A stretch of DNA of 64,000 nt from JAGOCV01 sp049445855 (GTDB lineage: Bacteria > Pseudomonadota > Gammaproteobacteria > Burkholderiales > Burkholderiaceae_C): positions 1 to 64,000 of the forward strand of contig NZ_JBMSDV010000005.1 in the NCBI RefSeq assembly GCF_049445855.1, written 5' to 3'. Position numbers and translations under genes: made by a program. The number at the start of each line of letters is the position of its first letter. Positions within the stretch are counted from its first letter, which is position 1. The notes beneath the pieces were generated by a model. It made no database searches. It saw nothing but the letters and a program-made list of their open reading frames with translations, and was not told the DNA's origin. Below are positions 43,465 through 52,300 of the stretch, piece after piece.

Positions 43465-43510
43465 TTAACCACGTTATTTTTAACGACGTTAAACTTCACT
43501 CTTAACCACG
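43465..43510. promoter_or_regulatory. operator-like repeats between the XRE and LysR-domain genes
   Basis: Three copies of TTAACSACG start at 43,465, 43,480 and 43,502. They overlap two dyads: CGTTA-TTTT-TAACG (43,472-43,485) and TTAAC-GAC-GTTAA (43,480-43,492). The density of repeated, symmetric sites in a short divergent spacer suggests binding by the XRE protein, with possible control of both genes. Confidence 0.55.
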
Positions 43511-43554
43511 ATGTTGGTTCGCCTTCCTGGCCAGATCGCTTCTTGGGGGTCCTC

Positions 43555-44208
43555 ATGCATGCCACCAGCCAGTTTTCTCATTTCAGGCTTGCTATAGCAC
43601 CCGGGGTGCCGTCCTCATGCCTCTCCACGCTTCTCGCCCTGCAGCGCACGGAAGAGCCGGACACCCCCATCGCCTTCTTTGAAGCCTCGGGTGACGACCT
43701 GGTGATCGGCCTTGAAGAAGGCCGCTATGACGCAGGAATATCGCTTCGGCACGTGAGTGCTCCGTTCCTGAGAAGCCAGCCTTTGTGGATCGATAACATG
43801 GCTGTCGCCATGCCATTGCGGTCTTCCTTGCTTGGCCGGGCAACGCTCACGACCGCCGAGGTTCTGGACTACCCCGGGTTTCGCTGGCAAGCAGAGACCT
43901 GCCCGCTGCTGGATCAGCGGTTGTCCTCCTTCCCGCCGCTGAGCGAGCAGAGCATGCAGCATGTCACTTCGTTTGAGATTTTGGCGCTATGGGTCGCCGC
44001 TGGCTATGGCGTCGGGATCTCTGCGCAATCGCGTATTGAGCGCGCCCATGCCTGGGGCATCACCATGCGGCCGCTTTCTGATGCTCCCTACGAGGTCGTG
44101 ACACATCTGCAGCGGCCCAGGGAGCGAGCCAGCGCCATTTCTGAGCTGTTCGAGCGCAGGGCGATGCAGGTTGCCAAAGATAGCGCGGCCTACTCGAATA
44201 CCCGATAG
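43555..44208 (+). CDS. LysR effector-binding domain protein without HTH
   Basis: A 217-residue protein that is only the ligand-binding half of a LysR regulator: FRLAIAPGVPSSCLSTLLAL, DLVIGLEEGRYDAGISL and WVAAGYGVGISAQSRIERA are typical of its two subdomains. ATG 43,555 follows a GGGGGT site; the frame is open to 43,420, but the extra residues are not a helix-turn-helix. Acting without a DNA-binding part, it may sense a ligand and work with the divergent XRE protein, or it may be a remnant. I cannot decide between these. Confidence 0.65.
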   Translation: MHATSQFSHFRLAIAPGVPSSCLSTLLALQRTEEPDTPIAFFEASGDDLVIGLEEGRYDAGISLRHVSAPFLRSQPLWIDNMAVAMPLRSSLLGRATLTTAEVLDYPGFRWQAETCPLLDQRLSSFPPLSEQSMQHVTSFEILALWVAAGYGVGISAQSRIERAHAWGITMRPLSDAPYEVVTHLQRPRERASAISELFERRAMQVAKDSAAYSNTR

Positions 44209-44365
44209 CTCACTCGCGCTGAGTGCTCTCCACTCAGATGCCGATGCCAGGCATCCGTAATCGGCGCGGGAATTCACTGCTTCCTGGTAATTGCAACGGC
44301 ACGCGCTGTCAATGCGCCAGCATCGCGTTTTCATCTCTGGCAACATGACGAATTAAACCGGCCTT

Positions 44366-45334
44366 ATGGAGATGCCAATGGTTGGAAGTAGTTGGGACCG
44401 AGTACCCATCGACTCGCAAAGCATCGATGCGCCACTGTCGCGCGCGGCGGTGTTTCTCACATTGACGGTCGCCGAGGGCCGAGAGTCCCTGCAGGCGGTC
44501 GCCGGCGTCCTGGACGGCCTGGACGACCTGATCAAGACGGCTTTCTTCGCGATCTCAACGGCCGGCTGTCGTGCATCACCGCCCTGGGATCGGCGCTGTG
44601 GGACCGTTTCCAGGCCGGAAGGCGCCCGAAAGAACTGCGTCCCTTCGCACCCATCAAGGGCGCGAAGCACACCGCGCCGGCCACGCCCGGCTCATATCCG
44701 GGCCGAGGGCGAGGACCTCTGCTTTGAATTCGAGCGCCTGCTGTTGGACCAATTGGGCAGCAGCGTGACGGTGGCCGACGAGGTGGCGTGCTTTCGCTAT
44801 TTCGACTCCCGCGATCTCCTTGGCTTCGTCGATGGCACAGCCAATCCGACCGGGCACGAAATCGGCGCATCCACGCTGGTCGGCAGTGAGGATCAGGAAT
44901 TCGCCGGCGGGAGCTACGTGGTGGTGCAGATGTATCTGCATCAAATGCAGCCGTGGGCTCGGCTTCCCGAGGACCAGCAAGAGCAGATCATCGGCCGGGA
45001 GATCGTCAGCAATATCGAATTGCCCGATGCGACGAGCGGCCAGAAGTCGCACAAGACCCTCGCCACGATCGTGGGTGCTGACGGTACCGAGCACGACATC
45101 CTGCGCGACAACATGCCCTTTGGCCGCCCCGGCCAAGGCGAATACGGCACCTACTTCATCGGCTACTCCAGGCATCTGTGCGTCACGCAGAAGATGCTGA
45201 AGCGCATGTTCCTCGGCGATCCGCCGGGCATGAACGACCGCCTGCTCGATTTCTCGACGGCGCACACTGGTGCCGTGTTCTTTGCGTCCGCCCCGCGCAC
45301 GCTGAGCGAACTCGTGCAGGCTGTACAAGCGTAG
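44366..45334 (+). pseudogene. DyP-type peroxidase with an internal out-of-frame segment
   Basis: The frame is open for 322 codons and both ends match the DyP peroxidase family: SRAAVFLTLTVAEGRESLQ at the N-terminus, GFVDGTANP (the GxxDG motif with catalytic Asp), GGSYVVVQMYLHQM and RDNMPFG further on. Between about 44,540 and 44,700 this frame encodes unrelated residues (ISTAGCRASPPW...), while the adjacent frame encodes the expected DyP sequence (RDLNGRLSCITALGSALWDRF...). Two compensating shifts thus scramble about 50 residues near the N-terminal domain. The heme-pocket part is unaffected, but folding is doubtful. Confidence 0.75.
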
Positions 45335-45371
45335 CGCGGGGGCCGCAAGGCGCCCGCAAGGGCTGGTAGCC

Positions 45372-47306
45372 CTATGCGCCGTCCAGAACCACGGCGCTGT
45401 CCACCATTCGGCGAACGCTCTGCCGCACCTCCTCTGGGATAGGCCGCGGTGGGACTGTCTCTGGCGCATTCGCATGGAACTGGCCGCTTGCGATGACCTG
45501 GACCACCATGCCCAGATTGCTTGGCGTCACCAAATCGATGGCCGCGCGATCGCCCAGGTCCGGGTGTGGCCGGGTCAGCATGCGGTAAAGCTCCCACGAA
45601 TCCGCTTGCGGACACTGGCGCATGAGCACCTGGGCCAGCTTGTGCTTGAGCGGCACCAGTTGCCAATCGGGAACTCGCTGGCCCCGGTTGCCCAAGCTGA
45701 CGGATAGCAGTTTGCCGGCCTTCAACTCGCGGTTGATCTGGTCTTTGGACTTCCCGGCCAACTTGCCGAACAGGGGGACCGGCAGGCTGCTCGGCGATTC
45801 ATAGATGGCCAGCATTTCCTCGCGCTCGCGCTGGATGGCAGATACTTCCGGTTCTGGCGCATGCGTCGGAGGCGGCGGCACCTGCGACAGCCGCTGGAAC
45901 GTGATGCTCCCGTCGTTCGGCGTCACGACGATGGGAGCGGTCACCATCGACGGAACGGGTGCCGCAGAGGACGCTGCAACGATGGCGTCGGGCTTGTCCT
46001 CCTCTGCCATGGCCGGCACGCCCTCGATGTGAATGGTGAGGTGCGCGCTGGCCGCCTCCACCTGGCCCTGTTCGAGCAGGTCGAGGCGATCCGCCCAGTC
46101 CTGCATCATCCGGCGGCGCGGCTCAACGTACTTGGCATGGTTGTAAGCCGAACTCACCTTGTTCGGGTCGGAGTGCGAGAGCTGCGCGTCCACCCAAATC
46201 TTGGGGTAGCCGATCTCGTTGAGCGCCGTCGAAATCGTTCCCCGGATGCCGTGGCCGGTCAGTTGGTCCTCGTAGCCCATCCGCTTCAAGGCGGCATTGA
46301 GGGTGTTCTCGCTGATGCGCTTCTTGAGTTCGCTGCGGTGCGCCAGCAGGTGGCGCTGGGCCGGCCGTATCACCCCCAGAAGGTAGCTCACGATCTCGAT
46401 GGCTTGAAGGGACAGCGGTACGATGTAGGGCGGCACATCCTGGGGGCGCTTGCCGGCCTTGCGCATCTCATCCTGAAGCTGCTTGACGATCTGGGGCGGA
46501 ATGATCCAGAGGCCGCGGTCCAGGTCGAACTGATCCGGGGTCGCCAGCCGCAGCTCGCCGGTTCGCACCCCGGTCAGGAACAGCAGCCGGATGCCGAGCT
46601 GGGTCTGCCAGCCACGCGGGTTGTAGAGCCGGAGCTTCTGAAGGAATTCCGGCAGCTCGGGCAAATGCAAGTACGGGTTGTGGTTCACCGGAGGCTTGGG
46701 CTCCGCCACCACATCCAGGTCAGAAGCCGGATTGGCCTCCAGCCCCTCGACGATCACGAGGGCATAGCGGAACAACTGGCTCAACCAGGTGCGGACCTTT
46801 TCTGCCGTGGTGAAAGCCTTGCGTTCCTCGATTCTTGCCAGGACGCCCAGAAGCTGGGGCCGGCGAATGTCGTAGATCGACATCTTCCCGAGGGCGGGCA
46901 GCACGTCCTTGCCGAAAATCCGCAGGATCTGCGAGAGGGTGCTTTGACGGCCTTCCTTGAGTTCCTTGCGCCGATGCTCGACCCAGGCATCGAAGACCGC
47001 CTTGAACGTGTAGTCGGCCGCCAGCTTCACGGCATGGCGTTTCTGCTTGCGGTCGGTGTGAGGGTTGATGCCCCTAGCCAAGAGTGCGCGGGCTTCGTCG
47101 CGCAAGGTACGCGCTTCACGCAGGCCGATCTCGGGGTAGTTGCCCAGGGAGATGCGCTTTTGCTTGCCGAGCCAGTAGTAGCGCAGGTGCCACGATTTGC
47201 CGCCGGTAGGGGCGACCACCAGGCCGAGGCCATCGGTATCGGGGAGGCTGTAGGTTTTGTCAGCGGCCTTGGCTTGCCGCACAGTCAGATCAGAGAGTGC
47301 CATCAT
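45372..47306 (-). CDS. int: tyrosine-family integrase of an ICEclc-type element
   Basis: Site-specific recombinase that integrates and excises the element at tRNA-Gly. Residues 1-95 are the arm-binding DUF4102 domain (LTVRQAKAADKTYSLPDTDG). The catalytic domain has R248 (TGVRTGELR), H352/R355 (HGIRGTIS), H378 (LSHSD) and Tyr near 388 (SAYNHAKY). A 230-residue C-terminal extension makes it 644 aa, the unusual length of ICEclc IntB13-like enzymes; usual P4 integrases are about 400 aa. It starts 226 bases from the att core and reads inward. All catalytic residues are intact, so the enzyme should be active. Confidence 0.93.
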   Translation of the reverse strand: MMALSDLTVRQAKAADKTYSLPDTDGLGLVVAPTGGKSWHLRYYWLGKQKRISLGNYPEIGLREARTLRDEARALLARGINPHTDRKQKRHAVKLAADYTFKAVFDAWVEHRRKELKEGRQSTLSQILRIFGKDVLPALGKMSIYDIRRPQLLGVLARIEERKAFTTAEKVRTWLSQLFRYALVIVEGLEANPASDLDVVAEPKPPVNHNPYLHLPELPEFLQKLRLYNPRGWQTQLGIRLLFLTGVRTGELRLATPDQFDLDRGLWIIPPQIVKQLQDEMRKAGKRPQDVPPYIVPLSLQAIEIVSYLLGVIRPAQRHLLAHRSELKKRISENTLNAALKRMGYEDQLTGHGIRGTISTALNEIGYPKIWVDAQLSHSDPNKVSSAYNHAKYVEPRRRMMQDWADRLDLLEQGQVEAASAHLTIHIEGVPAMAEEDKPDAIVAASSAAPVPSMVTAPIVVTPNDGSITFQRLSQVPPPPTHAPEPEVSAIQREREEMLAIYESPSSLPVPLFGKLAGKSKDQINRELKAGKLLSVSLGNRGQRVPDWQLVPLKHKLAQVLMRQCPQADSWELYRMLTRPHPDLGDRAAIDLVTPSNLGMVVQVIASGQFHANAPETVPPRPIPEEVRQSVRRMVDSAVVLDGA

Positions 47307-47406
47307 CGAAGCTCCTAAGTCTTGGACTTAGGCCCGATGCTGCTGGTCATCCCGATCCAACCCCAGCAACAAACCGGAACCGGCACCGCCCGCATTCTTT
47401 GGCCTT

Positions 47407-47462
47407 GTTTTTGGCCTCAAAAACGCTGGCTGTCGGTGGATTCCAGTGGCTTTTGCTGGAAT
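47407..47462. promoter_or_regulatory. inverted repeats in the integrase leader
   Basis: Two dyads lie between the integrase start and the attachment core: GTTTTTG-GCCT-CAAAAAC (47,407-47,424, perfect 7-bp arms) and ATTCCAG-N9-CTGGAAT (47,440-47,462, perfect 7-bp arms). Their place suggests integrase arm sites or regulator sites for the integrase promoter. Confidence 0.5.
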
Positions 47463-47463
47463 G

Positions 47464-47486
47464 AAAAAAGGAGCCGAAGCTCCTCT
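47464..47486 (-). terminator. UUCG-loop intrinsic terminator between tRNA-Gly and integrase
   Basis: On the minus strand AGGAGC-TTCG-GCTCCT is followed by a run of T, a compact UUCG tetraloop hairpin with a full U-tract. On the plus strand it ends in CTCTTTTC, weaker. It stops tRNA-Gly transcription 46 bases after the gene, inside element DNA, before it reaches the integrase. Confidence 0.85.
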
Positions 47487-47531
47487 TTTCAGCGACTTAC
47501 AGACCCCAGTGGAAGTCTGTAGATCATAATT

Positions 47532-47607
<76 letters not shown>

Positions 47608-47659
47608 GTAAGCCTTGCATTGTAGCGCATTTTTTCGCTGTTTTGCAAGGCTGCCGCAA

Positions 47660-50077
47660 TCAATGCTTGATGGCCTCTCCTGCGGGCGAGGCAGCCACCG
47701 GCGCGGCGGCAACCACTGGCTCTTCGTCGGGCAATGGGACGGGCCGTCGTTCGAGCGCGACCTCAAGCACCTTGTCCACCCACTTCACCGGCACGATCTC
47801 GAGGCCGCTCTTCACGTTCTCGGGAATTTCCTGCAGGTCCTTCACGTTCTCTTCGGGAATGATCACCGTCTTGATGCCACCGCGCAGTGCAGCCAGCAGC
47901 TTTTCCTTCAGGCCACCGATCGCCGTTACTTCGCCACGCAAGGTGATTTCGCCCGTCATCGCCACGTCGGCGCGCACGGGAATACCCGTGAGCGCGGAAA
48001 CGAAGGCGGTGGTCATCGCGGCACCGGCGCTGGGGCCGTCCTTGGGTGTTGCGCCGTCGGGCACGTGGATGTGGATGTCCTTCTTCTCGAACATCTCGTC
48101 CTTGATGCCCAGCAGGCGCGCACGGCTGCGGACCACGGTGCGCGCGGCTTCGACCGATTCCTTCATCACATCGCCCAGCGAACCGGTGCGCGTGATGTTG
48201 CCCTTGCCGGGCATGAGCGCAGCTTCGATGGTGAGAAGGTCGCCGCCCACTTCCGTCCACGCCAGACCGACCACCTGCCCCACCTGGTTCTGCTTCTCGG
48301 CACGACCGTAGGTGAACTTGGGCACGCCCAGGAATTCGTTGAGGTTCTCCGATGTGACGACCACCTGCGGCTGCATCTTCTTGAGTTGCAGACCCTTCAC
48401 CACCTTGCGGCAGATCTTGGACAGTTCGCGCTCGAGCGAACGCACACCGGCTTCACGCGTGTAGAAGCGCACCACGTCGCGCACCGCTTCTTCGGTGACG
48501 AGCAGTTCCTCTTCCTTCACGCCGTTGTTCTTCAACTGCTTGGGCAGCAGGTACTTGATGGCGATGCTGGTCTTCTCGTCCTCGGTGTAGCCCGAAAGGC
48601 GGATGACTTCCATGCGGTCCAGCAGCGCCGGCGGAATGTTCATCGAGTTCGACGTGGCGACGAACATCACGTCAGACAAATCGAAGTCCACTTCGACATA
48701 GTGATCGCCGAACGTGTGGTTCTGCTCGGGGTCGAGCACTTCGAGCAGCGCGCTGGACGGGTCGCCCCGGAAATCGGTGCCGAGCTTGTCGATCTCGTCG
48801 AGCAGGAACAGCGGATTGCGCGTTCCCACCTTGTTCAGGCTCTGCAGCACCTTGCCCGGCAGCGCACCGATATAGGTGCGGCGGTGACCGCGGATTTCCG
48901 CCTCGTCACGCATGCCGCCCAGCGCCATGCGCACGTATTTGCGCCCCGTCGCCTTGGCGATGGACTGGCCGAGCGAGGTCTTGCCGACGCCCGGAGGGCC
49001 GACCAGGCACAGGATGGGCGCCTTCACCTTGTCCACGCGTTGCTGCACCGCGAGGTATTCGAGGATGCGGTCCTTGACCTTCTCCAGACCATGATGGTCT
49101 TCGTTCAGCACGTTTTCCGCATTGGAGAGGTCGTGCTTGATCTTCGTCTTCTTGCTCCAGGGCAGGCCGGTGAGCACGTCGATGTAGTTGCGCACCACGG
49201 TCGCCTCGGCGGACATGGGCGACATGAGCTTGAGCTTCTTGAGTTCGCCTTCGGCCTTCTTCCGGGCGTCCTTGGGCATCTTGGCGAGCTTGATCTTCTT
49301 CTCGATCTCCTCGATGTCCGCGCCCTCTTCGCCTTCACCAAGCTCCTTCTGGATCGCCTTGACCTGCTCGTTGAGGTAGAAGTCGCGCTGGTTCTTTTCC
49401 ATCTGCCGCTTCACGCGGCCACGGATCTTCTTGTCGACATTCAGGATGTCGACTTCACGCTCGAGCTGCTCGAACAGGTTTTCGAGGCGCGCACGCACGT
49501 CGGCCAGGTCGAGCACGACCTGCTTGCTGTCGAGCTTGAGCGGCAGGTGCGCGGCAATCGTATCGGCCAGGCGACCGGGGTCGTCGATGCTGGAAATCGA
49601 CGTGAGGATTTCGGGCGGAATCTTCTTGTTGAGTTTGACGTACTGGTCGAACTGCTGCATCACCGCACGGCGCAGCGCTTCCACCTCGCTGTTGTCCGGC
49701 GCCGCAGCTGCGGGCTCGACGGGCGTGATGTTCGCGGAGAAATGCGTCTCGCCGTCGGCAATGCGGTTCACGCGCGCGCGCTGCTGGCCTTCGACCAGCA
49801 CTTTCACCGTGCCGTCGGGCAGCTTGAGCATCTGCAGGATGGTGGAGACGCAGCCCACGTCGAACATGTCCGTCACGGAGGGCTCGTCTTTCGCGGCAGT
49901 TTTCTGCGCCACCAGCATGATGCGGCGCTCGGCTTCCATTGCGAGCTCAAGAGCCTTGATGCTCTTGGGCCGTCCGACGAAAAGCGGAATCACCATGTGG
50001 GGAAAGACCACGACGTCGCGCAACGGAAGCAGCGGCAGGTCGATGGGGGTGGCTGGCAGGGGCGTATGGCCGGACAT
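47660..50077 (-). CDS. lon: ATP-dependent protease Lon
   Basis: Cytoplasmic AAA+ protease that degrades damaged and regulatory proteins. The 805 residues comprise the LON N-terminal substrate domain (LPLLPLRDVVVFPHMVIPLFVGR), a coiled-coil region, the AAA+ module with Walker A GPPGVGKTSLG and Walker B FLLDEIDKLG, and the protease domain with catalytic Ser in KDGPSAGAAM and the later Lys. It follows clpX in the conserved tig-clpP-clpX-lon order with a 131-base spacer. The short C-terminal Ala/Pro tail is a common variant. It forms the chromosome side next to tRNA-Gly. Confidence 0.98.
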   Translation of the reverse strand: MSGHTPLPATPIDLPLLPLRDVVVFPHMVIPLFVGRPKSIKALELAMEAERRIMLVAQKTAAKDEPSVTDMFDVGCVSTILQMLKLPDGTVKVLVEGQQRARVNRIADGETHFSANITPVEPAAAAPDNSEVEALRRAVMQQFDQYVKLNKKIPPEILTSISSIDDPGRLADTIAAHLPLKLDSKQVVLDLADVRARLENLFEQLEREVDILNVDKKIRGRVKRQMEKNQRDFYLNEQVKAIQKELGEGEEGADIEEIEKKIKLAKMPKDARKKAEGELKKLKLMSPMSAEATVVRNYIDVLTGLPWSKKTKIKHDLSNAENVLNEDHHGLEKVKDRILEYLAVQQRVDKVKAPILCLVGPPGVGKTSLGQSIAKATGRKYVRMALGGMRDEAEIRGHRRTYIGALPGKVLQSLNKVGTRNPLFLLDEIDKLGTDFRGDPSSALLEVLDPEQNHTFGDHYVEVDFDLSDVMFVATSNSMNIPPALLDRMEVIRLSGYTEDEKTSIAIKYLLPKQLKNNGVKEEELLVTEEAVRDVVRFYTREAGVRSLERELSKICRKVVKGLQLKKMQPQVVVTSENLNEFLGVPKFTYGRAEKQNQVGQVVGLAWTEVGGDLLTIEAALMPGKGNITRTGSLGDVMKESVEAARTVVRSRARLLGIKDEMFEKKDIHIHVPDGATPKDGPSAGAAMTTAFVSALTGIPVRADVAMTGEITLRGEVTAIGGLKEKLLAALRGGIKTVIIPEENVKDLQEIPENVKSGLEIVPVKWVDKVLEVALERRPVPLPDEEPVVAAAPVAASPAGEAIKH

Positions 50078-50208
50078 GGCAATCCTTCGAGGTTACCTGG
50101 TGAATATCGTCACCAATCGGGAATTTTCAACCCATGCGCATGTCAATGCGCCGGGCATGGTTGCTGGGTTGTACGGATTCAGCAATGGTGCCATCCGTCG
50201 ACCGCGCC

Positions 50209-51474
50209 TCAGGCCTTGCGGGCCGCCTCGCGGTACACCAGCAGCGGGGGCTTGTTCTCTTCGATGGTGGATTCGTCCACCACGACTTTGTCAACATTGC
50301 TCGCGTTCGGCAGGTCGAACATGGTGTCGATCAGCGACTGCTCGAGGATCGACCGCAGGCCGCGTGCGCCGGTCTTTCGGGCCAGTGCCTTGCGGGCGAT
50401 GGCGCGGAGCGCGGCGGGGCGGATTTCGAGGTCCACGCCCTCCATGGACAGGAGTTTGCCGTACTGCTTGATCAGCGCGTTGCGCGGCTCCGTGAGGATC
50501 TGCACCAGCGCTTCTTCGCTCAGCTCGGCCAGCGTGGCGACCACCGGCATGCGGCCGACGAGTTCCGGGATCAGACCGAACTTGATCAGGTCTTCGGGCT
50601 CGACGTCGCGGAACACTTCGGTGAGCGAGCGTTGTTCCTTGCTCTTGACCTGTGCGCCGAAGCCGATGCCCGACGCTTCCGTGCGGTTCTCGATGACCTT
50701 CTCAAGGCCGGCGAACGCGCCGCCGCAGATGAACAGGATGTTGGTCGTGTCGATCTGCAGGAAGTCCTGGTTCGGGTGCTTGCGGCCGCCCTGCGGGGGA
50801 ACGCTCGCCATCGTGCCTTCGATCAGCTTGAGCAGCGCCTGCTGGACACCTTCGCCCGATACGTCACGTGTGATGGACGGGTTGTCCGACTTGCGCGAAA
50901 TCTTGTCGATTTCGTCGATGTAGACGATGCCGCGCTGCGCGCGTTCGACTTCGTAGTTGCAGCTTTGCAGCAGCTTCTGGATGATGTTCTCGACATCTTC
51001 GCCCACATAGCCCGCTTCGGTCAGCGTGGTGGCGTCGGCCATGACGAACGGCACGTCCAGCATGCGGGCCAGCGTCTGCGCCAGCAGCGTCTTGCCGGAG
51101 CCAGTGGGGCCGATCAGCAGGATGTTGCTCTTGGTGAGTTCGACGTCGTCGGTGCGCGCCTTTTCCTTGTGCTGCAGCCGCTTGTAGTGGTTGTACACGG
51201 CGACGGCCAGCATGCGCTTGGCAGCGTCCTGCCCGATGACGTAATTGTCGAGGTTGGCCTTGATTTCGGCCGGGGTGGGCAAGCTGCCCGAACCCTCGCG
51301 CGTCTCTGCCGTGGTCGGCAGTTCGTCGCGGATGATTTCATTGCACAGGTCGATGCACTCGTCGCAGATGAAAACCGACGGACCGGCGATCAACTTCTTC
51401 ACTTCGTGCTGGCTCTTGCCGCAGAAGGAGCAGTAGAGGGTTTTTTCGCTGGTAGAGCCCTTTTTGTCGGCCAT
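50209..51474 (-). CDS. clpX: ATP-dependent Clp protease ATP-binding subunit ClpX
   Basis: AAA+ unfoldase that feeds substrates to ClpP. Residues 14-44 form the C4 zinc-binding domain (CSFCGKSQ...CDECIDLC). The ATPase has Walker A GPTGSGKTLLAQ and Walker B VYIDEIDKI, and the ClpP-binding loop appears as an IGF-type tripeptide in ASGIGFGAQV. Length 421 aa is standard. It lies between clpP and lon, in the same direction. Confidence 0.98.
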   Translation of the reverse strand: MADKKGSTSEKTLYCSFCGKSQHEVKKLIAGPSVFICDECIDLCNEIIRDELPTTAETREGSGSLPTPAEIKANLDNYVIGQDAAKRMLAVAVYNHYKRLQHKEKARTDDVELTKSNILLIGPTGSGKTLLAQTLARMLDVPFVMADATTLTEAGYVGEDVENIIQKLLQSCNYEVERAQRGIVYIDEIDKISRKSDNPSITRDVSGEGVQQALLKLIEGTMASVPPQGGRKHPNQDFLQIDTTNILFICGGAFAGLEKVIENRTEASGIGFGAQVKSKEQRSLTEVFRDVEPEDLIKFGLIPELVGRMPVVATLAELSEEALVQILTEPRNALIKQYGKLLSMEGVDLEIRPAALRAIARKALARKTGARGLRSILEQSLIDTMFDLPNASNVDKVVVDESTIEENKPPLLVYREAARKA

Positions 51475-51582
51475 TGGTCAGAGTATCCGGGTGTGCCTGT
51501 TACGCAAGTTGCTCAATGATAACCAATCGAGCCGGGGGCAGACGTAACCGCCGCCCGGCTGTTGCTGTCGCGCAAAACGCGT

Positions 51583-52188
51583 TCAGCGCTTGGCAATGAC
51601 CTGGTCGACGAGACCATAGTCCTTGGCTTCGTCGGCCGTCATGAAGTAGTCGCGCTCGGTGTCGTGCTTGACCTTGTCCAGCGGCTGGCCCGTGCGCTCG
51701 GCCATGATGCGGTTCATCTGGTCCTTGGTGCGCAAAATGTCACGCGCGTGGATCTCGATGTCTGTCGCCTGACCGCGTGCGCCGCCCAGCACCTGATGGA
51801 TCATGATCTTGGAATTGGGCAGCGAGAAACGCTTGCCCTTCGCGCCCGCCGCCAGCAGGAAGGCGCCCATGCTCGCCGCGAAGCCGACGCACAGCGTGGA
51901 CACATCGGGCTTGATGAACTGCATGGTGTCGTAGATGGCCATGCCGGCCGTCACGCTGCCGCCGGGCGAGTTGATGTAGAACGAGATGTCCTTGTCGGGG
52001 TTTTCGCTTTCCAGGAAAAGCAACTGCGCCACCACGAGGTTGGCGGTCTGGTCGTTGACCTCGCCCACCAGGAAGATCACGCGCTCCTTCAGCAGGCGGG
52101 AATAGATGTCGTAAGAGCGTTCGCCGCGGCCCGATTGCTCGATCACCATCGGGACCATGCCGAGGGCTTGGGTGTCCAGTGAACTCAT
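51583..52188 (-). CDS. clpP: ATP-dependent Clp protease proteolytic subunit ClpP
   Basis: Serine protease barrel subunit, partner of ClpX. The triad is visible as Ser in GFAASMGAFLL, His in PNSKIMIHQ and Asp in the following ERDYFM region; NSPGGSV forms the oxyanion turn. ATG 52,188 (MSSLDTQALGMVPMVIEQ) has GGAGA before it and gives 202 residues, the usual size. The frame is open 78 bases further upstream, but that part runs into the hairpin spacer after tig. Confidence 0.97.
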   Translation of the reverse strand: MSSLDTQALGMVPMVIEQSGRGERSYDIYSRLLKERVIFLVGEVNDQTANLVVAQLLFLESENPDKDISFYINSPGGSVTAGMAIYDTMQFIKPDVSTLCVGFAASMGAFLLAAGAKGKRFSLPNSKIMIHQVLGGARGQATDIEIHARDILRTKDQMNRIMAERTGQPLDKVKHDTERDYFMTADEAKDYGLVDQVIAKR

Positions 52189-52243
52189 GTTTTCTCCAAT
52201 GATTGGGATACTGTACCGAAAATTCCGGTGCCCCAAATGAAAT

Positions 52244-52282
52244 GGGGCCTGCAGGCCGGACTGCAAGTCCGCCGCAGGCCCC
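52244..52282. terminator. long hairpin between tig and clpP
   Basis: Outer arms GGGGCCTGC and GCAGGCCCC (9 bp) enclose inner arms CGGACT and AGTCCG around a GCA loop. It sits directly after the tig stop. Only short T-runs follow (CATTTCATTT on the minus strand), so it may be an attenuator or processing hairpin letting part of transcription through to clpPX. Confidence 0.55.
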
Positions 52283-52300
52283 GTTTAAGGGGACAGTGGA

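Noticed and set aside
1..47531. Second copy of the 18-base attachment core inside the window
   Set aside because: I looked for the core and its complement in the element part and saw none, so the other element end is placed beyond the left edge.
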